Source of the DNA: Torreya grandis
Taxonomy: Eukaryota > Streptophyta > Pinopsida > Cupressales > Taxaceae
Length of the DNA: 64,000 bases
NCBI GenBank assembly: GCA_037957365.1
Contig: JARHVA010002006.1
Span: 1,955,501-2,019,500 of the forward strand
Reading direction: 5' to 3'
Shown here: positions 12,641 to 24,871 of the stretch, one piece after another
Numbering within the stretch: the stretch's first letter is position 1
Layout of the letters: each line of letters opens with the position of its first letter
Made by a program: the position numbers and the translations under genes
The notes under the pieces: generated by a model
What the model saw: the letters and a program-made list of their open reading frames with translations, nothing else
Databases searched by the model: none
Told to the model about the DNA's origin: nothing

Positions 12641-12879
12641 GATAAATTAAAAAAATTTAATTAATTAAAAATTTACACGCAATTTGCTTTTTACCTCAAA
12701 CTATTTTAAAACTCATTTGATCCTCCCATGCAAAAAATCATTAACATTTCCAGCAATGTACAAAATCCATTTAACTTAATAATTTGTGTAAACACATGTT
12801 ACTTTTTCAAAAGTTGTGCAAATTATAATTTATTTTTTCTAATCGATACAATTTGCAAACTTAATTTGTATTTTGTGTG

Positions 12880-13100
12880 ATTTATAAATTTATTTTTAGT
12901 TCCCATGCAATTTGCAAATTTCTTTTAAGTTTTCATGCAATTTGCAAAATCATTTTCTCATTTCATGCAAATTGCAAACTTATTTTGAGTTTTTACGTAA
13001 ATTGTAAAAACGATTTAAGTTTTTATGCAAATCATGAAATTGATTTGAGATTTCATGTAAGTTGCAATTTTTTTTTGAATTTCTCCTTTGCGTGTAATTT
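12880..13100 (+). repeat. 33-bp tandem repeat array in 3' LTR of C, about 6-7 copies
   Basis: Units of about 33 bp around TTTTCATGCAATTTGCAAA. Because the period is a multiple of three, translation gives an 11-residue ladder (SFHAICKIIF, SFHANCKLIL, SFYVNCKNDL). The frame is probably incidental. The 5' LTR has only three to four copies. Confidence 0.75.
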
Positions 13101-14774
13101 CAAAATCTATTTTTTAAGTCATGAAAATGCAAATTACACTTCCCCAAACCATGTACATGCAAACCTCCATGTTTTAATTATATTTTTCAATGGTATAAAT
13201 TGTCGTTGTAAATTAAACTCTCCTTTTCCAACTTGTATGTAATCTCATTTAATTATTTTGTTAATCATGCAAATACGGTTATTTTTGCAGGTTGTGTAAA
13301 ATGAAGATTGTCTTCCCTTCTAAAAAATCTTTTCAACTTGCATGTTAAACTCTAAGAATTTAAAAAAATTGAATTTTTATTTGTGTTTTAGCCATAACCT
13401 ACTAGAAGAAATATACTCAAGGTTACGGAAAGGAAGCAAGTGAACAAAAAAGAACTTATTTTAATTTCTACTTCAGCCAGAAAAAGGCCATGAAAGATCA
13501 CCCAAAAAAAAAGAGAGAAAACTTCAAATAAACATTTTCATCTAGCCAACAAGTTGTATAATGCTAACGAGAAATTTTGAGGTTTGAAATCAAATTTTCT
13601 TTTACATATACTATACACCAAAGGTGTGGTGACTCTGAAGAAAGGTTGACAGTCTAAAAAGGAATCAATTTTTTATTTATTTTTATCTACTTAATCTTTG
13701 CATGGTATGACCAGTCGTATGCCCTACCTAGAGTAGAAAATCTACAAGTTTTTTATAAAATTTCACTTCTTTTCCCTCTTTTCTCTCAAGCACTGATCAT
13801 GCGACCTCTTGGAGACAAAATTTGTCAATTTTCAAATTGCATTTTAGCATTTTATTTTATAAAATATTTGTCATATGCCCAAAAAGGTATATATAGCTAA
13901 GGAGAGCTAGTTAAAACCAAAAAAAAATGTTTTAAATTTTGTTGAATTGGTCATATGTAAATGGTGTGATAAATATAGTGGAGGAATAAATGAAAAAATT
14001 TAACATATTTTTTGCTTCATATGAGAACAAGTTTGAATTGTACGGACTTGGTTAAAAGGGATATAAAATTGACAAGAGCAGATTTTGATCATTTTTCACA
14101 AATTTAAGTGTTTACGGTTATGTGATGCCCTAGAGAAAGTAAAATTTCAAAACAAACAAAAAAAAAAAACATCTCATGGAAGAAGCTAAGGGTTGCTAAA
14201 ATAAATAAAAAATTGTGAGGTTTTTATTTTTGGAAAGTAAAAAAAACTAGTTTTAAATTATTTTCATCTAAAAATTGAAAAAACTATATTTCTTTCGACA
14301 AGCTCAAAGATTTGAATTTTCAACAAAAATCAATAGGTGATTTATTTTTAATATTTTGGCCAAATCAAGAAAAAGTGAAAATATTTTAAAATTGAGAAAG
14401 AAATTTTCAAAATTTCTTTTCAATTCATTTCCATTTGCCAAGAAAATTTTCTGAATAACAACACAAAGAGATTGAACAAGAATAATTATAAGTAGAGAAA
14501 TTGGTCAGAGTAAAATTAAATTTCATATAGGTAGAATTTTAAAAATACTGGAGTAATTTGCATGGACAACTTATGATTATGGATTCCCATTGTAATTAAA
14601 TAAATGATTTTGGCTTTAAGTGATTTAATTTCATCATTTTTGTAAATAAGAAATGTTTATGCAAATATCTCCCAATTGTCAGTTTTTTTGTAAAATTTGA
14701 TGTCTTTGTCCCCTACTCTAGAAAAGGAAATTCTGAGTAAAGACAAAGAAACCATGAAGTATAAATTTTAGTGC

Positions 14775-17700
14775 ATGACACATCTTTCATCACTAGAATC
14801 CAATATTATAAATATCACTAACACTGATCTAGGTCACATTGACTTACATAAGTTTTGGGAAAGAAAGAACATAGTGTATAAGACAGATTTTGGTCAAAGT
14901 ATTTATGATAGTAAATTGGCACAAGTAGCAACATTCTCAATGTCATTTAGTTTCCTGAGCTAGTCTTGGTCATGAAAAATAACCATAACTCAAAGATAAT
15001 GGAGGTAAGAGATTCACAAGGGGAATTGGTAGTGAGTTTTGTTCCTAAGTAAATTGATAATGTTTTTCACCCTCTAGACCATGAATCCTTTATATATCTA
15101 TCTCCTAAATCCTTCCAAATATTTTGAGATGATAATAGTATGGTCTGTACTAAAAAAGCCAACAATGCATGGTTGATTAAGACAAAACATTCCTCCACAC
15201 AACTTACAAAAAATATTTCAAGGTTAGATTTTAAAAATGAAACAAATGACATGATAACATTATTGTACATGATAGCGGGAAGTCAAACAAGGAAGAAATT
15301 TTAAACATGTATGTACAAATTAATTTGGATCGACCTCATAAATAATCAATATATCAACTAGGGATAGTTGATTAATGGTGTTGTTCACAAGAAGATCATG
15401 AAAGTAAAGTCACATCAAAGTTCTATATGACTTCATATATCATTTACATTGTAGTGATTCAAATATATTTTGATGGATTGTATACAATGGATGATTTCAA
15501 GAAAGCAATGGTTTATGACCTCTATCCCCAACTGAAATTAAAATAAAACTCTCATCACTTCAAATTAGTAAATGTTTGATTTATTCATTTCATCATTTGG
15601 TTATTTGAAAATGAACTCTTTAACAATAGGTTATCAGTAGTAGCCACCATAGAGATAGTAAGATGGGAAACATGATTCATACAGTTCTCAAATTTTAGTT
15701 ATTTTAGAATAAGTGGTTACGAGGTTGATCCTTATATGCTCCCATTAAATGTCAATGATAAGTGGGCACTGATGGAATTAGCTAGACAACTTGTTGAAAC
15801 ACACAAGTTTCTAGTAAGCCAATATAAAATCTTGGTCAAATTTTCAATCTTAATTATTAGATATACTTATCTATCACTAATAAAATCCAAGACAGTTCAA
15901 TAATACATGTCTCACAACAATCTCAGGACTTTTGAAAGTATGTTTGCATTTGACAATAAGGGATTAATAGAGTACAATCTTGGACCTTGATATCAACATA
16001 TCCTACATTTTGAATACTATTGGATGGATTACAATGATGAGAAAGTAGTGAGGATCAAAGACTATTCATAATTTATCATAAAACATATAGTCAAATTTGG
16101 CATAAAGAAAGTGCCAAAGCAGTTGCTAGATGATGAGGTTGCATTAGACCCCATCTTTAAAAAATAAATCATCATGACAAAGCTATTACTTTTAATCCAT
16201 TGGGATAAAAGAGAAACTACTTCTCTCATAATTAGATCAAGAATGATACTTGATAAAACTTTTAGGTGGTTGAAGAGCAAAGGAGTGGATGTTTCTAATG
16301 TTGATTTGCCTACACCTCCTAAAGAAGATGAATTTGGTAGATTCTACAAGCAATGAGATGAACCAAAAAAGCTAGATGTAGTAGGTCTGAGTGGAGAACC
16401 CCTTATGATAGAAGAGGTGTATGAACATTAAGCTATTCAATAAGATGTTCAACCATAGAAAATTATCAATCTAAAAATAAAGAGGTCAGGTGAAAATGTC
16501 TCTTCTTCACCTAGTATTTCAATTCCTCAAGAGATTTTCATTGATAGTTTCCCATTTTTTCAAGAATTGGTAGAGAATACATCTCAACAATTATTGGCTT
16601 CAGATGATACAATGTTCCCTATGTCATCTAATTTTTCATTGCAAGAGGTTACTCATATCTCTTCATCTTCTCCCTCAAATCTTGAATTGCCTCTCGTCTC
16701 CTCTCCAAGAACTCGTATTGATACAATCAATAAATAATAATAATTAGAGACTTCTTTTCAAGGTGTCCCAAGTGAGAAAACACCTTCTTCAACTATAGCC
16801 AAGCTTGTTTCACTAGTCTCAAATTTTGTTCCACCTCCTTCCTCAAGAATGACAACTTCAGATTCATTATCCATGATGGTGAAGAAGATAATAAAATTTG
16901 TTGAACCTGAGCATATAGATTTTAGAACTTTGAGAATTCCTTTCTCAAAGAGGCAAAAAAAAGTTATAACAGTTTCATGAATGGTAATGGATGAAAAGGG
17001 AGAGAAGTATGTAGAAGTGGAAATTTATGTGGTCAAAAAAGATAAGTCAGAAATTAGGATTGAAGACTACCAAGTATTCAAGGTTCATTTGGGAAACTCA
17101 ACTAGAGAAGGGATGAAATGGGACATATAGTTAGTGATTGGTACCATTTTTGAAGAAATGGATAAATATAAGGCAACAAAGGATGAATTGAAACAAAAGT
17201 TAGAACAATTGAATTCATTGATATAAGGATTGATAAAGCCAATTCAACTAATTATTGTTTCATCGAGTTTTATGTTGAGATATCAGATAAAGTAAGAGAG
17301 GTAGGTCAAATGGGAAATGTAGTGAAAGATTGGATTGAAAAATTTATTGATCAAGGAACCTTAATAATTATCACTATGATCAAAATTTTCTCTAAAATCC
17401 AGTCACAATATGAAAAATTAATGACAAAAAAAAGTGGATATACTGAAGAGAAACAAAATTGGGAAGAATTCATTCCTAGGTTGGTCAAATTCTCAAAATT
17501 TCTTTCTATTGACTTTATTGAAAAATGAATTATCAATAGAATCATATATAAAATTAAATTTCTTTAGGCTACTAAATTTAAGATCCAATATCTTCAAGAG
17601 TGTCTTTAGAAATTAAAAAATATAAGGTCACTTGGAAGTGACTTGATGATGGAAATCGACATTGAGAATAAGAAGTTGAATTATCCTTTTATCAATGACA

Positions 17701-18017
17701 AAGATCAAAATGGGAGTCTATTTTCAATTGAGACCATGATTGGAGAATTAAAAGAGTGAATTCAAGACATTTTTAACCCCACATATACATTTGGTCATGA
17801 ATAAATTCACCAATTAGAAAAATTTCAAGAGAATGCAGATAATCTAAACACAAAGATAAATAGTCTCCCAAGTAAGCTTTAAGAAATGAAAGAGTTAGAC
17901 TCTTCAATAAACACTACCTACAGGTACACAAATGGACTAGATGAATATTTGATCAGGGCATTTATCCAAAGATTTGATGACTTTCTGAAAGGGAAAGAAT
18001 TATTAACACAACATTAA
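14775..18017 (+). pseudogene. LTR-encoded reading frame of element C, copy 2 (unknown protein)
   Basis: Counterpart of 2122-5313. It starts with ATG at 14775 in a context matching copy 1, and ends at TAA 18015-18017 after FLKGKELLTQH. An early frameshift follows FSMSF, where copy 1 continues in frame. Conserved blocks seen in both copies include NTDLGHIDLHKFWER, KTDFGQSIYDS, EEDEFGRFY or KEDEFGRFYKQ, and the C-terminal RFDDFLKGKE. The Ser-rich middle and Lys/Glu-rich coiled-coil-like segments (about 17160-17220, 17830-17900) are also shared. This copy is not intact either. Two independent damaged copies should allow the ancestral frame to be judged. I do not recognise the product. Confidence 0.65.
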
Positions 18018-18741
18018 GAAGAATGAATAATTGTCTTCAGTGTTTCTGCATTTTCTTATCATGTTTCATTGCACCTAATTTGTATTGTTTCATTATATTT
18101 CCCCTTGTAAATGTATGTTGTCATTTTGTAATTTTTTTAATAATTTTCTCAAACTACTTTTTTAATTTGTGTAAATTGATAATGTGATTTTGCAAGCAGT
18201 GTAAAAACTCCAAATATTTTTCTCAAGTGGTGTTAAATGCTCAAAAGGTTTTACACCATTTCAAGTTGTAATTTCTTTTTAGTGTTTTTTAAAACCCTAT
18301 AAAAAGGAAAAATAAGTGGTTTTTCACCATAACCACCTATTTTAGTTGATAAATACAAGTTAGAGATTTATATTTAAGGTTAAAAATAAATATTTTTATG
18401 GCAAAGCTTTGTAAAAGGTAGATCAGACATTCTACTCTTCAAAAATTAATAGAAAGAGGTGTTCCTAAACTTCATATTGGTAATCTTTTTTGAATTATGT
18501 CTTTCTGCTTAATTTCAAGTGTGTTATTCTCATTTATATTTCTATCAACTTCAAACTATTAATAATAAGAAATTATATTACAAGATTTCTATTTGGAGTT
18601 GTAGTTTATATTTCCAACACATGTGAAAATCTAGGTGGGAATAGAGGCAATATCTTTGTTGTTTTTGTTAGAAAATACAGAGGGCTACTCATTTTTTTTA
18701 TCAGAGTTAAATATTTTTATGGTGTATGTTTCATATACCTA

Positions 18742-18746
18742 AAGAC
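18742..18746. other. Left target-site duplication of element A (AAGAC)
   Basis: Five bases before the 5' LTR of A. The right copy is ATGAT at 30104-30108 (three of five match). The uninterrupted 5' LTR of C has CGAAT at the matching place (about 6038-6042), so the site and the 5-bp duplication can be read, although the bases have diverged. Confidence 0.55.
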
Positions 18747-19004
18747 TGTTAGAGTATCTTACTCATATTTGTTAATCTCTAAGTAGTTATGTTTACCTAA
18801 TTTTGTTTTATGTGGTGTTTAGTCCCATATTTTCTAATTTAGCTTTTATGCAAGTGTTATTCATTGTAATATACATATGTCATTGTATGTATAACAATTG
18901 ATCTTGTTTTCAATTGGTTTATTTTAAGTATATGCTTAAGCATCAATGGTTGTGGTAATGAGCCTTGGAGATATTTTGGCTAAAGAGTTTTGATAGCTCT
19001 TTCA
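18747..19004 (+). repeat. 5' LTR of element A
   Basis: It is 258 bp, against 312 bp for the 3' LTR. Two deletions (about 24 and 30 bp) account for the difference. The first removes the CCTATATAATCAAG stretch that looks like the promoter TATA box in the 3' copy. Confidence 0.85.
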
Positions 19005-19011
19005 TGGTACC
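19005..19011 (+). other. First part of split PBS of element A, with left TSD of B
   Basis: TGGTACC immediately follows the LTR end. GTACC (19007-19011) is repeated perfectly at 26083-26087 after element B, which therefore inserted inside the primer-binding site. Confidence 0.85.
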
Positions 19012-20221
19012 TATTTTAAATGTTTTGGGAATATGGAGTTTTATTCCTATTTTAGTTAAGGGTTTGGATAAATAAATTGGTAAATAATATTGCAATAATT
19101 ACTGTCCTAATTTGTATATTTTATTTGTCTTTTATACCTTTCTAAAAATAGTAATAAATTAGGATAAATATAACTTAACTAAAAATAGGTTGAAATGGGT
19201 TTTGCAAGATCTAAAACTGACTTTGTAAGACTAGGATAGTATCAAAAATCAAAATCTAGCTTTCATTTTGTGAAAGGATAGGACCACCAAAAATAGGACA
19301 CTCTAGGGTCTAACATTGTTGTCCTCTTATGCCACTATTGTCCAAATCACTCACAGAGACTTGATTTTTCTAGGTTCTTTACATTGTTCTTATGTGAGCC
19401 TACTTGTGAAATTTTGAGTGCTAATTGTTGACAAATATTATTGTAGAGTTTCTTTTATCTTCAAACCCTAACCCTCCATCATGCTTAATAAAAAAAGATT
19501 TGAATCACTTGAATATTTGGGGTTAGTGTGTGTAAGATGCACTAAATATGTGATCCACACCCCTTGTATGGACACACTACCTACATACCAATATTTCAAA
19601 AAGGGATCAATCTATATGTAGTTCTCCCACTTGATGTGATTTATGTAATAATGTGATATAGATGAAAAAATACCAAATTGAGTATGCTTCAAGTGGCTAA
19701 GGATTGGTGTGAGTGTTTGAATATGTTTGAAGTTGTGTTGGGTGATTGTATGCAGATAATAGGGAACTTTGCCTTAGTGGTTTATTTGTATTCTTGTTTG
19801 CTTTGTAATATTTGTCACTTCCCTTTGTAAATAAACTTTGAATGGGATTTTATAGGGAACTATTAGTCATGGAATAAATGTATTTGTGCTAGGTTGACAT
19901 AATGAAGGATAAAAATTGGATGAAATTGACCATTGTGGCTCAAATTGTGATTGGATAGGAGCACCAAAAATGAGACACCTTTGGGTCTGACACTATAGTC
20001 TAGGTATGGTGCTCCTATCCTACAACCCCGAGACCTAGGGGGATAGGATTGACTTGGAAAATAGAGTCTAGTTGAGATAGAATTAGGGTTTAAAAGTCTA
20101 TGGATGATTGGTAATGAGAAAACAAGTATTTAAAAGGGTCATAAGAACATGTAAGAAGGACCTTTGGATTGGTTTTAATAAGTCACTCAAACTACCAATT
20201 TGGACATTTTATATGACTACA
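19012..20221 (-). repeat. Left (3') LTR of element B
   Basis: Matches 24872-26082 along its length. On the + strand it ends TATATGACTACA. It contains a 13-bp inverted repeat (19953-19965 with 20008-20020) and a related motif at 19276. Confidence 0.85.
19953..20020. promoter_or_regulatory. 13-bp perfect inverted repeat in LTR of B
   Basis: GGATAGGAGCACC at 19953-19965 is the exact reverse complement of GGTGCTCCTATCC at 20008-20020, with a 42-base loop. The right LTR keeps the same arrangement with one or two changes (about 25815-25882). RNA from this part could form a stem-loop. The role is unknown; R-region structure or RNA packaging is speculation. Confidence 0.7.
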
Positions 20222-20240
20222 TTTACCTCCCCTTTTTTTA
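20222..20240 (-). other. Polypurine tract of element B
   Basis: The minus strand reads AAAAAAAGGGGAGGTAAA directly against the left LTR. This is the expected position for the plus-strand DNA primer and fixes the orientation of B as minus. Confidence 0.8.
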
Positions 20241-23200
20241 TAATGATACAATAAAGTGAAATACTAGGATAAAGGAAAATTAGAAAGCATACTTGAACTT
20301 ATGTATAAGGGTGAAACCCATGAAGCTATGTGATGATGAGTGTGCATAGAGAGAGCACATCATGAAATGTAAATATACAAGAGAAAACTAAGAGTAGATT
20401 AGTTATTACTAGACATGTTATGTCTAAAATAATATCATACAAAATTTGGGTAAGAGATAGAGGAAGAAAAAGGAATTAACATACCTCACCATGTGTGTGA
20501 AGAAATATAAAACTTGTTATGATGTTAAGTGATGGTAGGTATGTGTTGTACCAAAAGTAATATCGAGAACAGAGTTGAGTGCTCATTCCCCAAGAGTGGC
20601 CTAAGAATCTAAAGGCTAACCCTTTAGATCCATTTTCACCCAGTAAGTGAAACTATGTGATTATACATGTGCTAATCAATGTTTGGACTATGTGTCCAAT
20701 CCCTCTAAGTAGGTGGATCAATAATACAAAGGCTAGTTAGACCTTTGGCTTCATCATTGCCCACTAAATGAAGCTATGAACTGATATCAGTATGAATGTG
20801 TGTCATATAAGATGGCTCTTGAAGCCCATGAATGCTCTATAATCTGATAATATGGCATTGATAGATGAATGTGTACTAAGAAATAGGCCAATCTTGGCCA
20901 CTCTGAAAGGTGGAGGTTATGCTTGTATGAAATCCACTCTGAAATTGAGAAATAGGCTTATATGAAAGCCACTCTAAAATGTGAAGTTTAGGTTTGTATG
21001 AAAACCAATCTGAAATGATACCAACCACCTACAAATAGAATAAGGCACACAACTATTGAGAATTCTTGGGTAATACATTAAATTCAAAAATAAAATAAAT
21101 CCAATGTGTTATGCACATTACCCCTTGATCCAAAACTTAGGGATTTGGTTGAAATATATTTCAAGAACACAAAAATAACACAATTATCATAATAATGCTA
21201 TCTCTAGGAAGATGTCTTATTGCTCACAAGATTGTAGATACAAACATATGCTTATCTCTGGGAAGAGATGTCTGCCCCCTTCTTAGGCTACATCTTTATT
21301 TATACATATTTTAAAGGTAGGAGGAGGATGTGGAAGGTCACCAATCGCAAGGGAGATGAAGTGGTTTGACTTCCATGATTTACAACAACATAGAATTTGA
21401 GAAATTATTTTTTAAAAAACTTTCTATTTTTAGATAGCACTATTAAAATTGAAATTTTGGGTGCTTTCATTGGGTTTTCGAGGTTTAAAAACAATCAAGT
21501 ATATATTTGTGCCATCTCATTGTTTTTTCCTCATTCTTATCTTTCCAATAGTTTGAATAGGGAGTCAAATGGAGCTATGGCTCAAATTTTATGGCTCCCA
21601 AAAATTTTGCCACCAATTTAGGTAGAACCATCACCCAAATTATCACCTAAAGTGTTTCCCAGATCACCCCCAATCACTAGTGTCTATAACATGATTCTGA
21701 TCTAGAAGCTATACTAACTACCCAATCTAAAACTAGAAATGAGAGCCATCATTCCATGCATGATGCCCCCTATATCTAGATTCTCTAAGGAAAATTGTAC
21801 TAAAACTATTGATTCTAAACTCTATTATAGCTGACAAAACTATAACTAAATTTACCTTTCTATCTATTTCTATAAAATTTAAGTTCTTTATTGTTTGGAT
21901 AGGAGCATTGAAAATAGGACACCCTATTGTCTTAAGCTATAATCCAAGTATGACACTCTTGTATTTTACTAATTTTTATCACTATTATGTGTTTATCACT
22001 ATTTTCTTGGTCTATTATGCCTAGTTTAGGTTCTGGTTTCTATTATAAATGTTATGGAAACTAATATTTGACCAATAGAAGGCTCTAATCTCTGTGACAA
22101 AACCCTTATTTGTTGCTTACTCTTTTGAGGGTAGGAATGAAGACCCTGCAATGACTACCCTTAGAATAAAGTCCTATAAATGTGTTATGCTATGAAATAC
22201 ATGATATAGTAATGATAATCAGAATATGTCCTAATATATAACATAGTTTGTATCATAGATTGTTAGATTAATAGGGGTATGCCTATGTAGTTGTAACAAT
22301 GTAATATCATGTGGAGTATACTAAATTGAAACTAGAAATGTTAGTTTTTAGTTTTCAAAGAGGGATTGAGCATGATGTCCATCTTGGCATCTAAGAAATC
22401 AAAATAATTCATGATGTGGATCATGGCATTGTAAACAATTGAGAAGCAAACAAGTAACAAGCACATAAGGCAAGAAGTAAGAGGCACATCAAAGTGACCA
22501 AGGAGCCAAGAAAATAAGGGACATGGGCACATGTCACTCAAAATAGAAAAGTAAGCATATAAGGCATGTTCAAATTCCCACATACACATATAATTAAAAA
22601 CAAGCAAGATTGGCATGAGGGCCATAAGCACATACAAGAGTAAAAGTAAAAGATATTGGTAAATGTCCTAAGGCACACACAAGATAAAAAATAATAACTA
22701 AGAAATTCAATCACATCTAGCTACATAAAATAAGAAATAAAATCATGTAAATATGTTGGAAATACTATTGCATCTAACTAATCAAAGTAAGAAGTGAAAG
22801 TATGTAAAACATGGAGTACAAGACTAGGTAGATGCTAAGAAATACATAAGTGTTATATACTAGTGAGTGTTGATAGATTAATCTATGTAAGCTAGTAAGT
22901 AATGTACATCATCATGATAACTAGAGTGTGTGGTGTAGGAATGACATAACCTAGATGATGTAGACATGTTTAAGATGCCCTCAATGGGTAGATATGTTGA
23001 TGTATGTCTCGAATGTAGAAGTATGATACCCCATCAATGGGTAGAGTCCAAGTAATCAAGGATATGGGTGTCAATACACACACTCAAATAAGATCAAGTG
23101 AAGCATGGTAATGTAGATAAATTGATAAAAAATATCATAAAATAGCAACATGTAAGTCTAGCATGGTAGTAGAAGTGTAAAGCATGGATAATGCATACAA

Positions 23201-23460
23201 TTTAAAATGTTTTTGGTGTTTTGAATTAATTGAAGGATTTTGTATTTTTAAATGTTATATTGTTTTTGGTATTTTTGAAATAAGTTATGTACAATTAATT
23301 TTAAAAAAAAAACTATATACAAGTAATTTTAAAAAATTATGCATAACTATGCAGAAAGAAGCTATGTACAATAAAATGTGTGTAATGAAATACTATACAT
23401 GGAATCTACATAAATGCTCAATATTCATTAGATTTTTGAGTTGCTGTCCTTTAGTGTATG
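20241..23460. other. Noncoding interior of element B
   Basis: About 3.2 kb with no recognisable protein. Several 70-100 codon open frames occur (for example minus 22341-22637, hydrophobic) but lack any known motif. Contents seen: a 36-bp tandem repeat (20898-21020) and a degraded copy of the LTR motif GGATAGGAGCA at about 21897-21960. The region sits where pol would be in an autonomous element. Confidence 0.6.
20898..21020. repeat. About 36-bp tandem repeat, 3.5 copies
   Basis: CCACTCTGAAA-like starts at 20898, 20934, 20969 and 21005 (spacing 36, 35, 36). Each is followed by a TTGTATGAAA-like segment. Confidence 0.7.
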
Positions 23461-23479
23461 AATTAACTTAGTGAAGGAA

Positions 23480-24559
23480 GAGAACTATTTGAATATTATT
23501 GACTCATGCAAAGTTGGTAGAAGACTTTATTTGAGGAGATCTTGTAATTCTTGATCGGTCATGGGGCTAGTCATTTTATCCAAGATAGTCTTATATCAAA
23601 GAACATAATCTATGATATTTTCATTTGACCTTTGTTTCTGTTGTGTAACTTGGGTACAAGGAACATATTATCTAAAGGATTAAATGCATTGACTGATTGA
23701 TTTGGTATATACTATAGAACCATTGTAGAGCATAATCCTTTAAACTCCATAAAAATATCTTGGTTAATAACTATTCATTTGGCATATAGTCCAAGCATGC
23801 TACATGAAAATATATCAAGTGTGTCTCTGGATCACCCTTGCCATCATATAGAGTGAGCTTGGTTTAAACAAAACCTGGTGGTAAGGGTGTATAAGCAATA
23901 TGATGTGCCAATGGTGTATGAAGTAAAGCAAAAAAATCTAAGGCCTATGTTGGTCTAGAGGTACCTTTCTAAAGATGTAGCAACTTGGATTGAAGATTTT
24001 TAATCTCTTGCACAAATACAACCACATCAGGAGATAAAGATGTACTGGTCATAACTAGTGGTGCCACATAAGAAGGTTGGGATACTATAGAGGTTTATTG
24101 AGACATAGTTTCCCCCGTAGTATCATTTGTAATTGGTTGCTCTGAAGGAATGGAATACTCAACTTGTTTAGCATTTTTATTTTTCATGATATATTATAAG
24201 ATGAGAGCATGATCTCAGGGTTGTTCCCTAAGTCTCTTTATAAAAATTTATATAATTAAATCTTTGTTGATGACCAAATCATTATCAACAATAGGTAGAA
24301 GTGGAGCAAGAGCCTAATGTAGGGGGTCATGAAAATCGATGTGTGTATCATCATTATCATTCTCATACTGCTCATTGTCAAAATTATTCTCATGTAAATT
24401 AGTATAATCTAGATGTTTAGGATATATAGTAGGAAGCTGAGTTGGTTGTTTATACATGGTATACGGACAAGTTGGAGGAATCTGGGTGAATTCAGGAGGG
24501 TTGTCACTAAGTCTTGCACTTCGTCTCAAAGGAAGAGATGCAATGAGCTTAGATGGCAT
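23480..24559 (-). pseudogene. gag: gag relic of element B
   Basis: The minus-strand ATG at 24559 opens a frame starting MPSKLIASLPLRRSARLSD, a basic N-terminus followed by an acidic Asn/Asp-rich stretch ending at 24314. After stops the frame resumes with the core of a Retrotrans_gag domain at about 23890-23690: LTLYDGKGDPETHLIYF, then an acidic helix, then KIFLWSLKDYALQWFYSI. The YDGxGDPxxHL and the L-K-x-x-A-x-x-W-F signature are characteristic of plant Ty3/gypsy Gag. It ends without a CCHC knuckle or protease. It would supply capsid; here it is broken by many stops. Confidence 0.75.
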
Positions 24560-24849
24560 AAGAAAAAAAACTTGAAAAATGAAAGAGAATATTAAATAAA
24601 TATAATCTAAACAATGAACTAGAATATGCATTAAAAAGGATACGAATCTCACAAACATGTAAGGTGATACCTCAAGAAGTAAAGGGACCTAGTAAATTCA
24701 ACTAGGGATTGAAACAAATATTTAAAAAAAAATACTATGGTAAATTTTAAAATTTAAATTGTGAAATTATGATTTAAATATGCAGGAAAAATTTAAAAAA
24801 TACTAAAAAAATCAGCAAATAATTTTCCCTAGGGTTTTTATGCACAAAT

Positions 24850-24870
24850 GAAGTAAGCCGAGTTCACCAA
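24850..24870 (-). other. Primer-binding site of element B
   Basis: The minus strand reads TTTGGTGAACTCGGCTTAC just inside the right LTR, with the TGG two bases from the LTR end. I cannot assign the tRNA. Confidence 0.6.
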
Positions 24871-24871
24871 A

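Larger units (their letters stand above)
12880..18746 (+). repeat. 3' LTR of element C, first part (before nested element A)
   Basis: Aligns in order with about 270-6045 in the 5' LTR and continues at 30104 after the nested element. The left edge is uncertain; homology to copy 1 becomes clear near 12950. The pair is well diverged by eye, with many transitions and small indels, indicating an old insertion. Confidence 0.75.

Noticed and set aside
270..13100. Regularly spaced short repeats as a CRISPR array
   Set aside because: Units are contiguous tandem repeats without unique spacers, and the DNA is plant nuclear.
12877..13242. 121-codon open frame
   Set aside because: Made by the 33-bp repeat array in the LTR of C; absence of stops is a by-product of the period being divisible by three.
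22341..22637. 98-codon hydrophobic frame on - strand in B
   Set aside because: Lies in the noncoding interior, does not continue the gag frame, and its membrane-like look follows from T-rich codons.
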